NCBI RefSeq assembly: GCF_014652215.1
Contig: NZ_BMYJ01000007.1
Span: forward strand, 1 to 64,000
From: Neogemmobacter tilapiae
Lineage (GTDB): Bacteria > Pseudomonadota > Alphaproteobacteria > Rhodobacterales > Rhodobacteraceae
DNA length: 64,000 bases
Reading direction: 5' to 3'
A program made the position numbers and the translations under genes. Below the pieces are notes generated by a model. That model did not search any database. It had not been told where the DNA came from and saw nothing but the letters and a program-made list of their open reading frames with translations. Below, piece after piece: positions 1 to 7,871 of this stretch (positions are counted from its first letter, which is position 1; every line of letters begins with the position of its first letter).

Positions 1-5
1 TCAAA

Positions 6-52
6 TCTCAGTGGAAATTATGCGCCTACACGTGTCACTTCTCAGTGGAAAT
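6..52. mobile_element. Remnant of an IS21-family element end
   Basis: The 13-bp sequence TCTCAGTGGAAAT occurs twice, at 6-18 and 40-52, with a 34-bp step. Repeated CAGTGGAAAT-type boxes near the tip are characteristic of the multiple transposase-binding sites of IS21 (istAB) elements. No transposase gene is inside the window, so the element either lies to the left or is only a scar. The identification rests on the motif alone. Confidence 0.45.
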
Positions 53-173
53 CAACAGCCACTGGTCCAGAAGTGTTCCTCCATGTGCCAGAGAACGCCC
101 TGTTCGCGAGGCGATAGCGTGCCGGACTTGTGTGCCGCATGTGCCGGTCTGCCCATGGTTGCGGTTGAGACGG

Positions 174-599
174 TCATTCGCCTGACCCCGACCCGCCAAG
201 CATGAACATCTGAAACAGCACAAAGACGATCCCGAGCACCGCCCAGATCGCTCCGCTTGTGCCCGGCCGGCCGCCGGCCACCGTCAAGGCGGTTCGCTTC
301 AGACTACCTGACGCCCGGTCTTCGGGGAGCAGCTCGCTCAGGTCTCGTGCGATCCTGCCGTTATCGCTGGCGAGCGCAGGAACGTCCCGAAATCGGGCAA
401 GCAGCGTTCCCAATCGTGCCCGCGCGGCGTCGCGCCCGAGCGTGACCAGTTCAGCGGTTTCCTTCCATGGATCGAGGCCAAGCCGTGCGAGCGTGGAGAG
501 GACAGTCACGACATAGCCGTTCCGGTCCTCGCCGACGGAGGCATGGAGAAACCGATCGAACTCGGGCGGGTGCGGGTTGAGAACATTGGGGTCGGCCAT
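174..599 (-). CDS. Small hypothetical protein with C-terminal membrane anchor
   Basis: 141 residues, not recognised as a named family. The start at 599 (MADPNVLN) is chosen over a codon 15 bp upstream because AAAGGA precedes it by 7 bases. The body is soluble and mixed-charge; the last 25 residues form one hydrophobic segment (IWAVLGIVFVLFQMFML) followed by a short Gly/Ser tail. This suggests a tail-anchored inner-membrane protein. It is transcribed away from the small-gene operon at 872-2847. It lies in an accessory region next to an IS21-like end. Function unknown. Confidence 0.6.
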   Translation of the reverse strand: MADPNVLNPHPPEFDRFLHASVGEDRNGYVVTVLSTLARLGLDPWKETAELVTLGRDAARARLGTLLARFRDVPALASDNGRIARDLSELLPEDRASGSLKRTALTVAGGRPGTSGAIWAVLGIVFVLFQMFMLGGSGSGE

Positions 600-871
600 C
601 GCCAATCCTTTCAAGGGTTGCAGGAATGCAGATCATCCCTGTTTCCCAAAGAATACGCGCAGGTCGGTCTCGCCGCCCTTACACAGGTCAGTACGGGCGA
701 CTGCCCTCAGGAAAGTCGCAGCCGTTTCGGTGCCCGGGACTAACATGCGTCAGCGCCAGGCGAACGATCCCGAGGTACAAGGCACTCAATCGTTCGACTG
801 GTCGGTCCCGCACTCCAAGGGGCCGTCAACAGTGGTGAGCGACGGATCTGCCAACATCGCGGAGACCAGAG

Positions 872-1186
872 ATGAACATGCGGTCGACCAGATCGACGGT
901 GACATTTTCGAACCCGTTCGCGTTGCCGGGATACCCAGGCAATTTGCCCCCGGGCGACTACGAGGTTCTTGTCGAAGAAGAACTTCTACAAGGGCTCAGC
1001 TTCGAGGCGTATCGCCGGACCGCGACCTACCTGACGGTGCGCGGAAGGGGCGGTCATGCGGGACGGACAGAGTTACGGGCGATTTCCGACAGCGACCTGA
1101 AAGAGGCGCTGAGCCGGGATCGGGCAGCGACTGAGAAGAACAATCACGGCGAGGCGGCGCCTTCTCCGCAGGAGGACTTGAAATGA
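872..1186 (+). CDS. Hypothetical protein, paralogue of the 3196-3729 product
   Basis: 104 residues; GGAG lies 7 bases before the ATG. The N-terminus reads TRSTVTFSNPFALPGY followed by LPPGDYEVLVEEE, matching the other family member in this window (KTVAVFSRPFTVPGF, LPAGEYEIDTE). The shared core looks like a short beta-rich module beginning with a phenylalanine-proline-glycine stretch. I do not know a function. It overlaps the next gene by 4 bp (ATGA), so it heads a translationally coupled operon with 1183-1569 and 1566-2006. Confidence 0.65.
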   Translation: MNMRSTRSTVTFSNPFALPGYPGNLPPGDYEVLVEEELLQGLSFEAYRRTATYLTVRGRGGHAGRTELRAISDSDLKEALSRDRAATEKNNHGEAAPSPQEDLK

Positions 1187-1569
1187 ATGCTCCCGAATGG
1201 CTCAAGCCCGGCATCTATGGTGCCGTGATCGGCGGAGCTCTTGTCGGCGTGGTCGGTTTTACCTGGGGCGGCTGGGTGACCGGCGGAACCGCGAATGACA
1301 GGGCAATGGCGATGTCCCAAGAGGATGTCGTCGCCTCCATGGTGCCGGTTTGCCTTGAGATGGCGCAGTCCGACCCAGCACGGGCCGAAAAGCTTGAAAC
1401 GATCCGGGCGGCCTCGACCTATCAGCGGCGTGATGCCCTGATGGAGGCGGGCTGGGCGACGATGCCCGGAACAGATGCTCCGAACCGCGATATCGCGCAG
1501 GCCTGCCTCGCAGCCCTTGATGTTGACGCGTTGCCGGAGCTCCCGGAAAGCGCGGTCGATGAAGGATGA
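1183..1569 (+). CDS. Membrane-anchored hypothetical protein
   Basis: 128 residues. An N-terminal hydrophobic segment at about residues 10-32 (GIYGAVIGGALVGVVGFTWGGW) is followed by a soluble, presumably periplasmic, helical region with two cysteines (PVCLEMAQ, AQACLAAL). A good ribosome site (GGAGGAC) precedes the ATG, which overlaps the upstream stop as ATGA; its own stop overlaps the next start the same way. I do not recognise a named family, though the Gly-rich TM followed by a helical domain is common in alphaproteobacterial hypothetical proteins. Confidence 0.6.
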   Translation: MNAPEWLKPGIYGAVIGGALVGVVGFTWGGWVTGGTANDRAMAMSQEDVVASMVPVCLEMAQSDPARAEKLETIRAASTYQRRDALMEAGWATMPGTDAPNRDIAQACLAALDVDALPELPESAVDEG

Positions 1570-2006
1570 ACCGTGCCATGCCGATAGCTTCCCCCGAGAC
1601 TACCGAGCTCGAACGGCGTGTGCTGGCGCATGAACGGATCCTGCAAGCTCTGATTGCCTACATGGCCCGTACTGAGCCGCGTTTTGTGGACCACCTGCGA
1701 GAACGGTTCGTGGAGCCAATGAGTATGGCCCGGCACGAACACGACCACCGCGAAACCGACGATTATGCGGAAGAATTCATTCGCGCCGTGATGCTCCTCG
1801 GAGAAGCGCGCGTGCCCGCCAATGCCTTCCTCCGGTCTTCCGGTTATGGACCGGGCTGGAGCTGCGAGCGCGGATACGAGGTGTTGAATGGCGCCTGCGT
1901 CGCCATCGATCTGCCGGAGAACGCCTATCTCGACCGATCCAGCAACCGGTGGAGCTGCAATCGAGGTTTCCAGCTTTCGGACGGGGCGTGCGTCCTTGGA
2001 AGATGA
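1566..2006 (+). CDS. Hypothetical protein with two Cys-Gly (WxCxRG) repeats
   Basis: 146 residues. The N-terminal half is helical (ELERRVLAHERILQALIAYMA). The C-terminal half carries a duplicated module: GWSCERGYEVLNGACVAI at about residues 98-115 and RWSCNRGFQLSDGACV at about 128-143, joined by the linker DLPENAYLD. Each repeat has paired Cys spaced 10 apart, suggesting a disulphide in a small extracytoplasmic domain, yet no signal peptide is visible. Starts within the stop of 1183-1569 (ATGA). I recall similar W-C-RG-C modules in other alphaproteobacterial proteins of unknown role. Confidence 0.6.
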   Translation: MNRAMPIASPETTELERRVLAHERILQALIAYMARTEPRFVDHLRERFVEPMSMARHEHDHRETDDYAEEFIRAVMLLGEARVPANAFLRSSGYGPGWSCERGYEVLNGACVAIDLPENAYLDRSSNRWSCNRGFQLSDGACVLGR

Positions 2007-2019
2007 GGGTGACAGAACG

Positions 2020-2847
2020 ATGCGCAGCCGCGTGTCCGGCATACGCGTCAGCATAGGGTGTCGTCTCCGATACAGCTTCCCTCAACCGACGCCGCTGATT
2101 GCGCTTCTGAACGTGCACTACTCGCGGTTCGGCGATCTGGAGCGTGCCGATTATCTCGTGACCTCGCCGAGCGTGCCCCTCGAAAGCTACCGGGATGGCT
2201 TCGGCAACTGGTGCACGCGCGTCTTGGCTCCGGCGGGCGACTTCTGCCTGTCGACGGATGGCGTCTTCCGCGACACGGGCCTGCCTGATCCCTCCATGCC
2301 CGGCGCGCGGCAGCACGAGGTTCAGGATCTTCCTCTCGAGACGCTCGTGTTTCTGCAGGGCAGCCGGTATTGCGACACCGACCTTCTGTCGGAGGAGGCG
2401 TGGCGCCTATTCGAGACCACGGACGCCGGATGGTCACGCGTCCAGGCGATCTGCGATTTCGTGCATGGACATGTCCGCTTCGACTATATGCAGGCAAAGG
2501 CGACGCGCACAGCGTCGCAGACCCTCGCCGAGGGGCAGGGTGTCTGCCGCGACTTTGCCCATCTCGCCATCGCCCTGTGCCGATGCATGAACATTCCCGC
2601 CCGCTACTGCACCGGATACCTGAGCGACATCGGGGAGCCTCTGCCTCATCCGCCTGGGGATTTTGCCGCGTGGATGGAGGTCTTTCTCGCTGGGGAATGG
2701 CACATGTTCGACCCGCGGAACAACAAGCCGAGGTATGCGAGAATTCTGATCGCGCGCGGTCGCGATGCTGCCGATGTCCCTCTGACCCAGACATTCGGCC
2801 AGAACACGTTGATGGAATTCAAGGTCTGGACGTATGAATTGGCCTGA
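2020..2847 (+). CDS. Transglutaminase-like protein, catalytic His replaced
   Basis: 275 residues, transglutaminase-like cysteine-protease fold. The nucleophile region GVCRDFAH places Cys at about residue 176; the FDPR aspartate is at about 231. The position that normally reads HAWxE is DFAAWMEVF, so the expected histidine is Ala (about 216). I recall a subfamily with DFSAW at this place followed by the FDxRxNxPR...RGRDAADV tail seen here, so the change may be a subfamily trait rather than decay. The start at 2020 has GAGGGTGA upstream and begins 14 bp after the previous stop, so it belongs to the 872-2847 operon. Peptidase or amidase activity is plausible but unproven. Confidence 0.8.
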   Translation: MRSRVSGIRVSIGCRLRYSFPQPTPLIALLNVHYSRFGDLERADYLVTSPSVPLESYRDGFGNWCTRVLAPAGDFCLSTDGVFRDTGLPDPSMPGARQHEVQDLPLETLVFLQGSRYCDTDLLSEEAWRLFETTDAGWSRVQAICDFVHGHVRFDYMQAKATRTASQTLAEGQGVCRDFAHLAIALCRCMNIPARYCTGYLSDIGEPLPHPPGDFAAWMEVFLAGEWHMFDPRNNKPRYARILIARGRDAADVPLTQTFGQNTLMEFKVWTYELA

Positions 2848-2979
2848 CTGACCTCGGCTTCCTTTTCGATGCACCATCGCAATTCGGGTCGCCAGCCCCT
2901 ATATGTAAAGTACCGATGCGAGGTATCCCGGTCCGACATGGACGAGGAGCTGGCGTCGGAAAATCAAAGGATCGATGCA

Positions 2980-3117
2980 ATGTCCTTCAAGGACCTGACC
3001 GCCAGGGCTGCGGCTGCGTTAAAGCCCAAGCCTGCGAAAACAGCGACGACCCCTGCGAAGGAGACCGAGCCCAAGGCTTCTGGCAAGGATGCAGCCGCGA
3101 AACCCAAGACATCTTGA
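2980..3117 (+). CDS. Short Lys/Ala/Pro-rich protein
   Basis: 45 residues beginning MSFKDLTARAAAALKPKPAK, then a Lys-Pro-Thr-Ala tail resembling low-complexity C-termini of nucleoid-type or ribosome-associated small proteins. AAAGGA sits 8 bases ahead of the ATG at 2980, which is why I prefer this to the ATG codons further upstream in frame. No domain is recognised. It stands alone between the transglutaminase and the 3196 gene. Confidence 0.5.
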   Translation: MSFKDLTARAAAALKPKPAKTATTPAKETEPKASGKDAAAKPKTS

Positions 3118-3195
3118 GGGTGTACACCGGTTACGCGCCTCATTCCCGTGAGGGGCGCGGACCGCCCACAGCACCCATGCGAAAGGAGCGCGCCA

Positions 3196-3729
3196 ATGGA
3201 AGATCTGAGAAGCAAGACCGTTGCGGTTTTTTCCCGACCCTTCACCGTTCCGGGCTTTGACGAGATTCTCCCGGCGGGAGAGTACGAGATCGATACGGAA
3301 GTGGCTTCGCCCCCTGATCAACGGGATCCCGCAGCCTGGAAAGCCTCCGTCCTTGTGAAGCTTCATCCCAGGATATCTCATCCTGGACTTGCACGGACTC
3401 TGACTGTTTCCCTTGCCGACCTCGACCAAGCAAGCGCCAGAGACAAGCTCACGGGCAGGGCCTTGTCCAACTTATTCCTTGAAGAAATGCTGTCTGACCC
3501 GATGGTACAGCTCGTGATGAAAGCCGACGGCGTCTCCGAGGCGCACCTGCGACATCTCTATTCCGGGTCTGGGACATCCGATCCGAACCTGGCTGCGCCG
3601 CTTTCGAAGACGACCGCCCGAGGAGCGCGGGACGAAGAGTCGATCCGAGCCGCCGAAAACGAAGGCATGCCTACGCGACCGGACTCGCCGCCGCCCTTGC
3701 GCACCCGTCTGGCTGCGGGAAAAACGTGA
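3196..3729 (+). CDS. Hypothetical protein, longer paralogue of the 872-1186 product
   Basis: 177 residues; start fixed by AAAGGAG 8 bases before the ATG. Residues 4-35 (TVAVFSRPFTVPGF, then LPAGEYEIDTE) repeat the pattern of the 872-1186 product; the C-terminal two thirds has no counterpart there and ends in a Pro/Ser/Arg-rich tail. Its TGA overlaps the next ATG by one base. Function unknown; the pairing shows a lineage-expanded small family inside this island. Confidence 0.6.
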   Translation: MEDLRSKTVAVFSRPFTVPGFDEILPAGEYEIDTEVASPPDQRDPAAWKASVLVKLHPRISHPGLARTLTVSLADLDQASARDKLTGRALSNLFLEEMLSDPMVQLVMKADGVSEAHLRHLYSGSGTSDPNLAAPLSKTTARGARDEESIRAAENEGMPTRPDSPPPLRTRLAAGKT

Positions 3730-3938
3730 TGGCGGACAAGGCCCTCTCCGAAGGTGACGTACCGGGCATCGCGACCCCAAGGACCGTGGGTGATGTTCCG
3801 CAAGAACGCCGATGCCTGCGATGCGAAACCTCGTTCTGGAGCGAGGGCTTCGGAGAACGGATTTGCCGACGCTGCAAGGGGTTGAATGCCTGGCGGAACG
3901 CCGCGCCCGTCAGCGCGGGCGCATCTCGCCGCCGCTGA
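3729..3938 (+). CDS. Small zinc-ribbon protein
   Basis: 69 residues. A four-cysteine knuckle pair, [20 protein letters not shown] followed by RRCK, gives CxxC-x13-CxxC, the pattern of a one-zinc ribbon. The rest is low complexity. ATG at 3729 overlaps the TGA of the preceding gene; a GTG one codon earlier is the alternative. Small ribbons like this may bind nucleic acid or another protein, but nothing here decides. Confidence 0.55.
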   Translation: MADKALSEGDVPGIATPRTVGDVPQERRCLRCETSFWSEGFGERICRRCKGLNAWRNAAPVSAGASRRR

Positions 3939-3985
3939 TCCCGCAGCCGCGCGCCGTCTTCCTCAATCCTGACTGGAACATCATT

Positions 3986-4209
3986 TTGGCCTGCCTCGAG
4001 ATCGTTCACACCACGACCTACAGATACCGTCAAAAGGTCCCTCTTGGACCCCATCGGTTGATGCTACGTCCCCGAGAAACAAGGGAACTGCGACTACTGG
4101 CACATGCCCTCTCCATTTCTCCGACGGCGACGGTGACTTGGGCGCACGACGTGGCCGGCAACGCTGTCGCCACCGCCGTCTTTGACGACGTGACGGATCA
4201 TCTGGTGTG
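3986..4209 (+). pseudogene. Truncated transglutaminase (N-terminal domain only)
   Basis: From a TTG at 3986 the frame reads [18 protein letters not shown], then [18 protein letters not shown] and [13 protein letters not shown], the unmistakable N-terminal beta domain of bacterial transglutaminase-like proteins (Bact_transglu_N). Similarity stops at about 4203-4209 (VTDHLVW), just before the stop of arsC at 4228 on the other strand. The catalytic half is absent. I infer that insertion or recombination carrying the ars operon removed the rest. Confidence 0.75.
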
Positions 4210-4227
4210 GTCAGATCGGTCAGGGTG

Positions 4228-4659
4228 TCAGGCAATCCGGTTTCCTTCGGTGTCGATGATCAATTGGCCGTCCTCCTTGGCGAAAGGACCCGGAGGGAGC
4301 TTGTCGAGCAGATCGAGGACAGTCTCGGACGGGCGGCAGAGCCTGACGCCCTTCGGCGTGCAGACGATCGGGCGGTTCACGAGGATCGGGTGGTGCGTCA
4401 TGGCGTCCAGCAATGCGTCGTCGGAGACGTCCGGCGCGGTGAGCCCCATCCCCTCAGCCGGTGAGCGCGCAATGCGCAGCGCCTCGCGCACCGTGATCCC
4501 GGCGGCTGCGAACAGCGCCAGAAGCTGCGGGCGCGTCCAGCCCTCCTTGAGGTACTCGATGACGGTCGGCTCGTACCCGGCCGCCTGGATGATCCCGAGG
4601 ACGTTGCGGGAGGTGCCGCAGTCGGGATTGTGGTGGATGACAACCTGGAAGGTGCTCAC
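4228..4659 (-). CDS. arsC: Arsenate reductase, glutaredoxin-dependent (ArsC)
   Basis: 143 residues. [12 protein letters not shown] holds the arsenate-binding cysteine (about residue 14) in the CxTSR loop of the plasmid-R773-type ArsC family; the conserved arginines appear in ILVNRPIV and GVRLCRPSE. Reduces arsenate to arsenite in the cytoplasm with glutathione/glutaredoxin, supplying the efflux pump. The GTG start at 4659 overlaps the acr3 stop by 4 bp (GTGA). Third gene of the arsR-acr3-arsC operon. Confidence 0.92.
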   Translation of the reverse strand: MSTFQVVIHHNPDCGTSRNVLGIIQAAGYEPTVIEYLKEGWTRPQLLALFAAAGITVREALRIARSPAEGMGLTAPDVSDDALLDAMTHHPILVNRPIVCTPKGVRLCRPSETVLDLLDKLPPGPFAKEDGQLIIDTEGNRIA

Positions 4660-5675
4660 GCGGGGAACCTCTCGCGTGTCCGGTTCGCGAACGCGACGAG
4701 GCTGAGCATCACCGGCACCTCGACCAGCACGCCCACCACAGTGGCCAGAGCCGCGCCCGAGTTCAGCCCGAAGAGCCCGATCGCCACGGCGACCGCGAGT
4801 TCGAAGAAGTTCGACGTGCCGATCAGCGCGCAGGGCGCGGCGACCCGGTGCGGCACGGCCCAAAGATAGGCCCATCCATACCCGAGCGCGAAGATGCCGT
4901 AGGACTGGATGCTGATCGGAACCGCGATCAGTGCGATCAGCAGCGGTTGCGCAAGGATCACCGGCCCCTGAAAGCCGAAGAGGAGCACTACGGTGATAAG
5001 GAGACCCACGACCGAAGCCGGTTTGATGCGCGCCGTGAACGCCGTCACCGCGGCCTCGCCACCCTTCGCGATCAGCGCACGTCGCGTCAGGAGACCGGCA
5101 ATCAGGGGAATGACGATGTAGAGGACGACCGACAGGATCAGCGTCTCCCACGGCACGCTGATGTCGGTCACGCCCAGAAGGAAGGCCACGATAGGGGCAA
5201 AGGCCACCACCATGATCAGGTCGTTCACCGAGACCTGCACCAGCGTGTAGTTGGGATCGCCCTTGGTCAGCTGCGACCAGACGAAGACCATCGCGGTGCA
5301 GGGCGCGGCGCCGAGCAGGATCAGGCCCGCGATGTATTCCGGCGCGCGCTCAGGATCGATCAGCCCGGCGAAGACGTAGTTGAAGAACAGGACCGCAAGC
5401 GCCGCCATCGTGAAGGGCTTGATCAACCAGTTGATGGCCAGCGTGATGACAAGGCCCTTCGGGCGCTGCCCCACCGCCTTGAGCGATCCGAGATCCACCG
5501 CGATCATCATCGGATAGACCATCGCCCAGATCAGGACGGCGACGACGAGGTTGACCGAGGCGACCTCCAGCGCGGCCAGCGCGCCGAACAGACCCGGCGC
5601 GAGGCTGCCGAGGACGAGCCCGGCCAGGATGCAGAGGGCGACCCAGAGGGTCAGCCAGCGTTCAAACAGGCTCAT
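4656..5675 (-). CDS. acr3: Arsenite efflux transporter, ACR3 family
   Basis: 339 residues with about ten hydrophobic segments. [14 protein letters not shown] contains the conserved TM cysteine of ACR3 carriers, followed by [15 protein letters not shown] and [19 protein letters not shown], both family hallmarks. Exports As(III) across the inner membrane. The start at 5675 has AGAAGGAA ahead of it and overlaps the arsR stop as ATGA, so the three genes are translationally coupled. Confidence 0.93.
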   Translation of the reverse strand: MSLFERWLTLWVALCILAGLVLGSLAPGLFGALAALEVASVNLVVAVLIWAMVYPMMIAVDLGSLKAVGQRPKGLVITLAINWLIKPFTMAALAVLFFNYVFAGLIDPERAPEYIAGLILLGAAPCTAMVFVWSQLTKGDPNYTLVQVSVNDLIMVVAFAPIVAFLLGVTDISVPWETLILSVVLYIVIPLIAGLLTRRALIAKGGEAAVTAFTARIKPASVVGLLITVVLLFGFQGPVILAQPLLIALIAVPISIQSYGIFALGYGWAYLWAVPHRVAAPCALIGTSNFFELAVAVAIGLFGLNSGAALATVVGVLVEVPVMLSLVAFANRTRERFPA

Positions 5676-5995
5676 GAAAGTTCCTTCTCGTCGGGCATGC
5701 AGCAGACCGCGGCGGACGGCGCGGTCACCGTGCCGATAAATTCTGCCAGCGGCTCGAGCGCGGCGGGGTTCAACGCGTAGCAAGTACGAGGGCCGGAGAT
5801 CTCGCCGGTGATGACCCCGGCGGCCTTCAGGATGCGCAGGTGCTCGGAGACCGTGGACTGCGCCAGGCCGACAGCGTCCACGATGTCGCCGCCGATGCAT
5901 CCGGGCGTGGCGAGCAGCAGCCGCAGAATGCGCAGCCGTGCCGGATGCGCGAGCGCCTTGGCCAGGTCAGCGATCTCGATGTCAGTATCCTGCAT
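5672..5995 (-). CDS. arsR: ArsR/SmtB-family arsenic repressor
   Basis: 107 residues. Winged helix-turn-helix with [16 protein letters not shown] and [20 protein letters not shown]. The C-terminus AVCCMPDE carries a vicinal Cys pair, the kind of As(III) ligand seen in ArsR proteins that sense with C-terminal thiols; GCIGG offers another Cys near the DNA-binding helix. ATG at 5995 is preferred over a TTG two codons upstream because of AGGGAT spacing. First gene of the ars operon; expected to repress from the palindrome at 6017-6032. Confidence 0.9.
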   Translation of the reverse strand: MQDTDIEIADLAKALAHPARLRILRLLLATPGCIGGDIVDAVGLAQSTVSEHLRILKAAGVITGEISGPRTCYALNPAALEPLAEFIGTVTAPSAAVCCMPDEKELS

Positions 5996-6016
5996 GAGCA
6001 ATCCCTGTGTTCGTCA

Positions 6017-6032
6017 ATCGTCGATAGACGAT
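6017..6032. promoter_or_regulatory. Candidate ArsR operator
   Basis: A perfect inverted repeat, ATCGTC-GATA-GACGAT, lies 22 bp upstream of the arsR start codon. Its size and position fit an ArsR-family dimer site blocking the promoter of the operon. Assignment is by position and symmetry only. Confidence 0.55.
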
Positions 6033-6368
6033 AAATGTAGTGCACACAATGGTGTTAGCTGCAGAGCAACCATCGTGGCCAAACGGGCGAAGCGACCTCT
6101 GGTGATCGTTTTAAATCAATGATTTAAGGTGGAGAAGGTTGGACGTCAGGCCCATTCCCTCCGCCATCCAGCCCGATAGCGTCACTTTCGCGGCGCCGCT
6201 CTCAGGGGCTCATCCTGCGCAACGACCACCGCTCTCGCCCCCAATCAGGCGGCACAGCCCATTTTGGCTTGGGACCCATCGACAGGGGCGATACAGCCCT
6301 GACCATGCTTTGGGTCAAAGGTCTCGGGCCCAAGCCCGAAACCCTCGCTCGCAAGCCAATCCCGCCAA
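6033..6368. other. Intergenic stretch between ars promoter and acidic-repeat gene
   Basis: 336 bp without a gene I can support. It holds the region upstream of arsR and the sequence downstream of the acidic-repeat gene. A GGCCCAAGCC-type short symmetry near 6330-6345 might help terminate the repeat-gene transcript, but it is weak. Confidence 0.3.
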
Positions 6369-7871
6369 TCAACTCGCCTCGTCGCCCTCATTCCCCTCGT
6401 TGTTCTCGTCGCCCTCGTCCTGTTCGTCGTTCTCGTTGCCTTCGTCATCCTCGTCGTTTTCGTCGCCCTCGTTGTTTTCGTCCGCCTCGTCGTCCTCATC
6501 GCCCTCATCGCCTTCATTTCCGTCGGGCAGGTCGGATTCGTCGGCCTCGTCGCCTTCGTCATCCTCGTCGTTTTCGTTGGCCTCATCGGCCTCGTCGCCC
6601 TCATCGAATTCGTCGTCCTCGTCGCCTTCGTTGTCCTCGTTGCCTTCGTCCAACTCGTCGCCTTCATCGTCCTCATTCGTGCGCGGATCGCCCGAGGCGA
6701 CTTCATCCCCCTCGTCGCCCTCGTCATTGTCCGCGTCTTCGTTGCCTTCGTTGGTCTCGTCCAGCTCGTCGCCTTCGTCGTTCTCGTCGCTCTCGTCGGC
6801 TTCGTCCGCTTCGTCGTTCTCATCGTCTTCGTCGCTCTCGTCGGCCTCATCCCCCTCGTCGGCCTCATCCCCTTCGTTGTCCTCGTTCCCCTCGTTGTCT
6901 TCGTCGCCCTCGTCGCCTTCATCGTCGGCGTTGTCTTCGTCGCTCTCGTTGTCCTCGTCGTTCTCGTCGCCTGCCTGATCGTCAGCGGCGTCAGCGATCT
7001 CATTGCCTTCGTCGCCTTCGTCATTCTCATCCGACTCGTCATCTTCGTTCGACTCGTCGTCCTCGTCCCCCTCGTCGTCCTCGTTGGACTCGTCGGCATC
7101 GACGTCCTCGTTGAACTCGTTGCCCTCGTCCCCTTCGTTGTTTTCGTCGTTCTCGTCGCCTTCATTGCCCAGCACGGGGCTTGGCTCGTTGCCTTCATCG
7201 CCTTCGTCGGCCTCATCCCCCTCGTTCGCCTCGTCGTCTTCGTCGCCCTCGTCGAATTCCTCGCCCTCGTCACCCTCGTCGTTTTCGTCGTTCTCGTCGT
7301 CCTCGTTGCCTTCGTCAGCCTCGTTGTTCTCGTTGCTCTCGTTTTCCTCGTCGCCCTCGTCGCTTTCGTTGTCCTCGTCGTCTTCATCGCCTTCGTTGTT
7401 CTCGTTGCCTTCGTCGTTCTCATCGTTCTCGTCGGCTTCGTTATCCTCGTCGTCCTCGTCGTTCTCGTTGCCTTCGTCCCCTTCGTCGCCTTCATTGCCC
7501 TCGTCGTTCTCGTTGCCCTCATCCCCCTCGTCGTTTTCGTCGTTCTCGTTACCCTCGTCGTTCTCGTTGTTCTCGTCGCCTTCGTTGTTTTCGTTGCCCT
7601 CGTCGTTCTCATTGCCCTCGTCGTTTTCGTCGCCTTCATTGCCCTCGTTATTGGGGCCAGCCTCGTTGCCTTCGTTGCCTTCGTCGTTCTCGTTGCCTTC
7701 GTCGTTTTCGTTGTTCTCGTTGCCTTCATCGCCCTCGTTTTTCTCATCCCCCTCGTCGCCTTCATCGCCCTCATCATTGGGCGCAAAGAGCGGATTCTCA
7801 TCCTGCGACAGCTGCGCTTGGATGATCGAAGTGTCGTCTTCAGAAGTGGTGGCGGTGCGAGCGGTGGTCAT
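6369..7871 (-). CDS. Polyacidic [DN]-E-x triplet-repeat protein, putative T1SS cargo
   Basis: 500 residues. A 31-residue non-repetitive leader (MTTARTATTSEDDTSIIQAQ, then LSQDENPLFAP) is followed to the last residues by a strict three-residue period in which Glu is every third position, Asp or Asn precedes it and mostly Gly/Asn/Asp/Ala/Ser follows (GDEGNENDEGNEN style). Short breaks such as AGPN, PSPVLG, IADAADDQAG, VASGDPRT and DLPDG interrupt it. There is no Cys, His, Trp or Tyr, a single Lys and two Arg. ATG at 7871 is chosen (AAAGGA nine bases upstream) over a TTG seven codons earlier. No RTX nonapeptides and no Sec signal are seen. The divergent oxygenase, ABC and HlyD genes suggest export by type I secretion after modification; that role is inference. 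Confidence 0.7.
   Translation of the reverse strand: MTTARTATTSEDDTSIIQAQLSQDENPLFAPNDEGDEGDEGDEKNEGDEGNENNENDEGNENDEGNEGNEAGPNNEGNEGDENDEGNENDEGNENNEGDENNENDEGNENDENDEGDEGNENDEGNEGDEGDEGNENDEDDEDNEADENDENDEGNENNEGDEDDEDNESDEGDEENESNENNEADEGNEDDENDENDEGDEGEEFDEGDEDDEANEGDEADEGDEGNEPSPVLGNEGDENDENNEGDEGNEFNEDVDADESNEDDEGDEDDESNEDDESDENDEGDEGNEIADAADDQAGDENDEDNESDEDNADDEGDEGDEDNEGNEDNEGDEADEGDEADESDEDDENDEADEADESDENDEGDELDETNEGNEDADNDEGDEGDEVASGDPRTNEDDEGDELDEGNEDNEGDEDDEFDEGDEADEANENDEDDEGDEADESDLPDGNEGDEGDEDDEADENNEGDENDEDDEGNENDEQDEGDENNEGNEGDEAS
6372..7778 (-). repeat. Coding microsatellite-like array, 3-codon and 9-bp units
   Basis: The repeat part of the acidic gene consists of GAC/AAC-GAG-GGC-type codon triplets. 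Asp and Asn codons differ by one G/A transition at position one, and Asp (GAC/GAT), Asn (AAC/AAT) and Glu (GAG/GAA) codons vary silently along the array. Because the unit is a multiple of three, slippage would change length without breaking the frame. It also keeps four other frames open (SPSS, RRPR, TRTTKAT-like readings), which are artefacts. Confidence 0.85.

Noticed and set aside
6245-7801. Long antiphase frame on the minus strand through the repeat (MKATRTTKTT-like, about 518 codons)
   Set aside because: It is the +1 reading of the GAC-GAG-GGC array. It has no ribosome site, and the DEG frame has a ribosome site, a non-repetitive leader and the codon pattern of the organism.
6369-7871. 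Acidic protein as an RTX toxin or adhesin
   Set aside because: No GGxGxDxUx nonapeptides and no typical C-terminal RTX secretion signal; the period is three residues, not nine.
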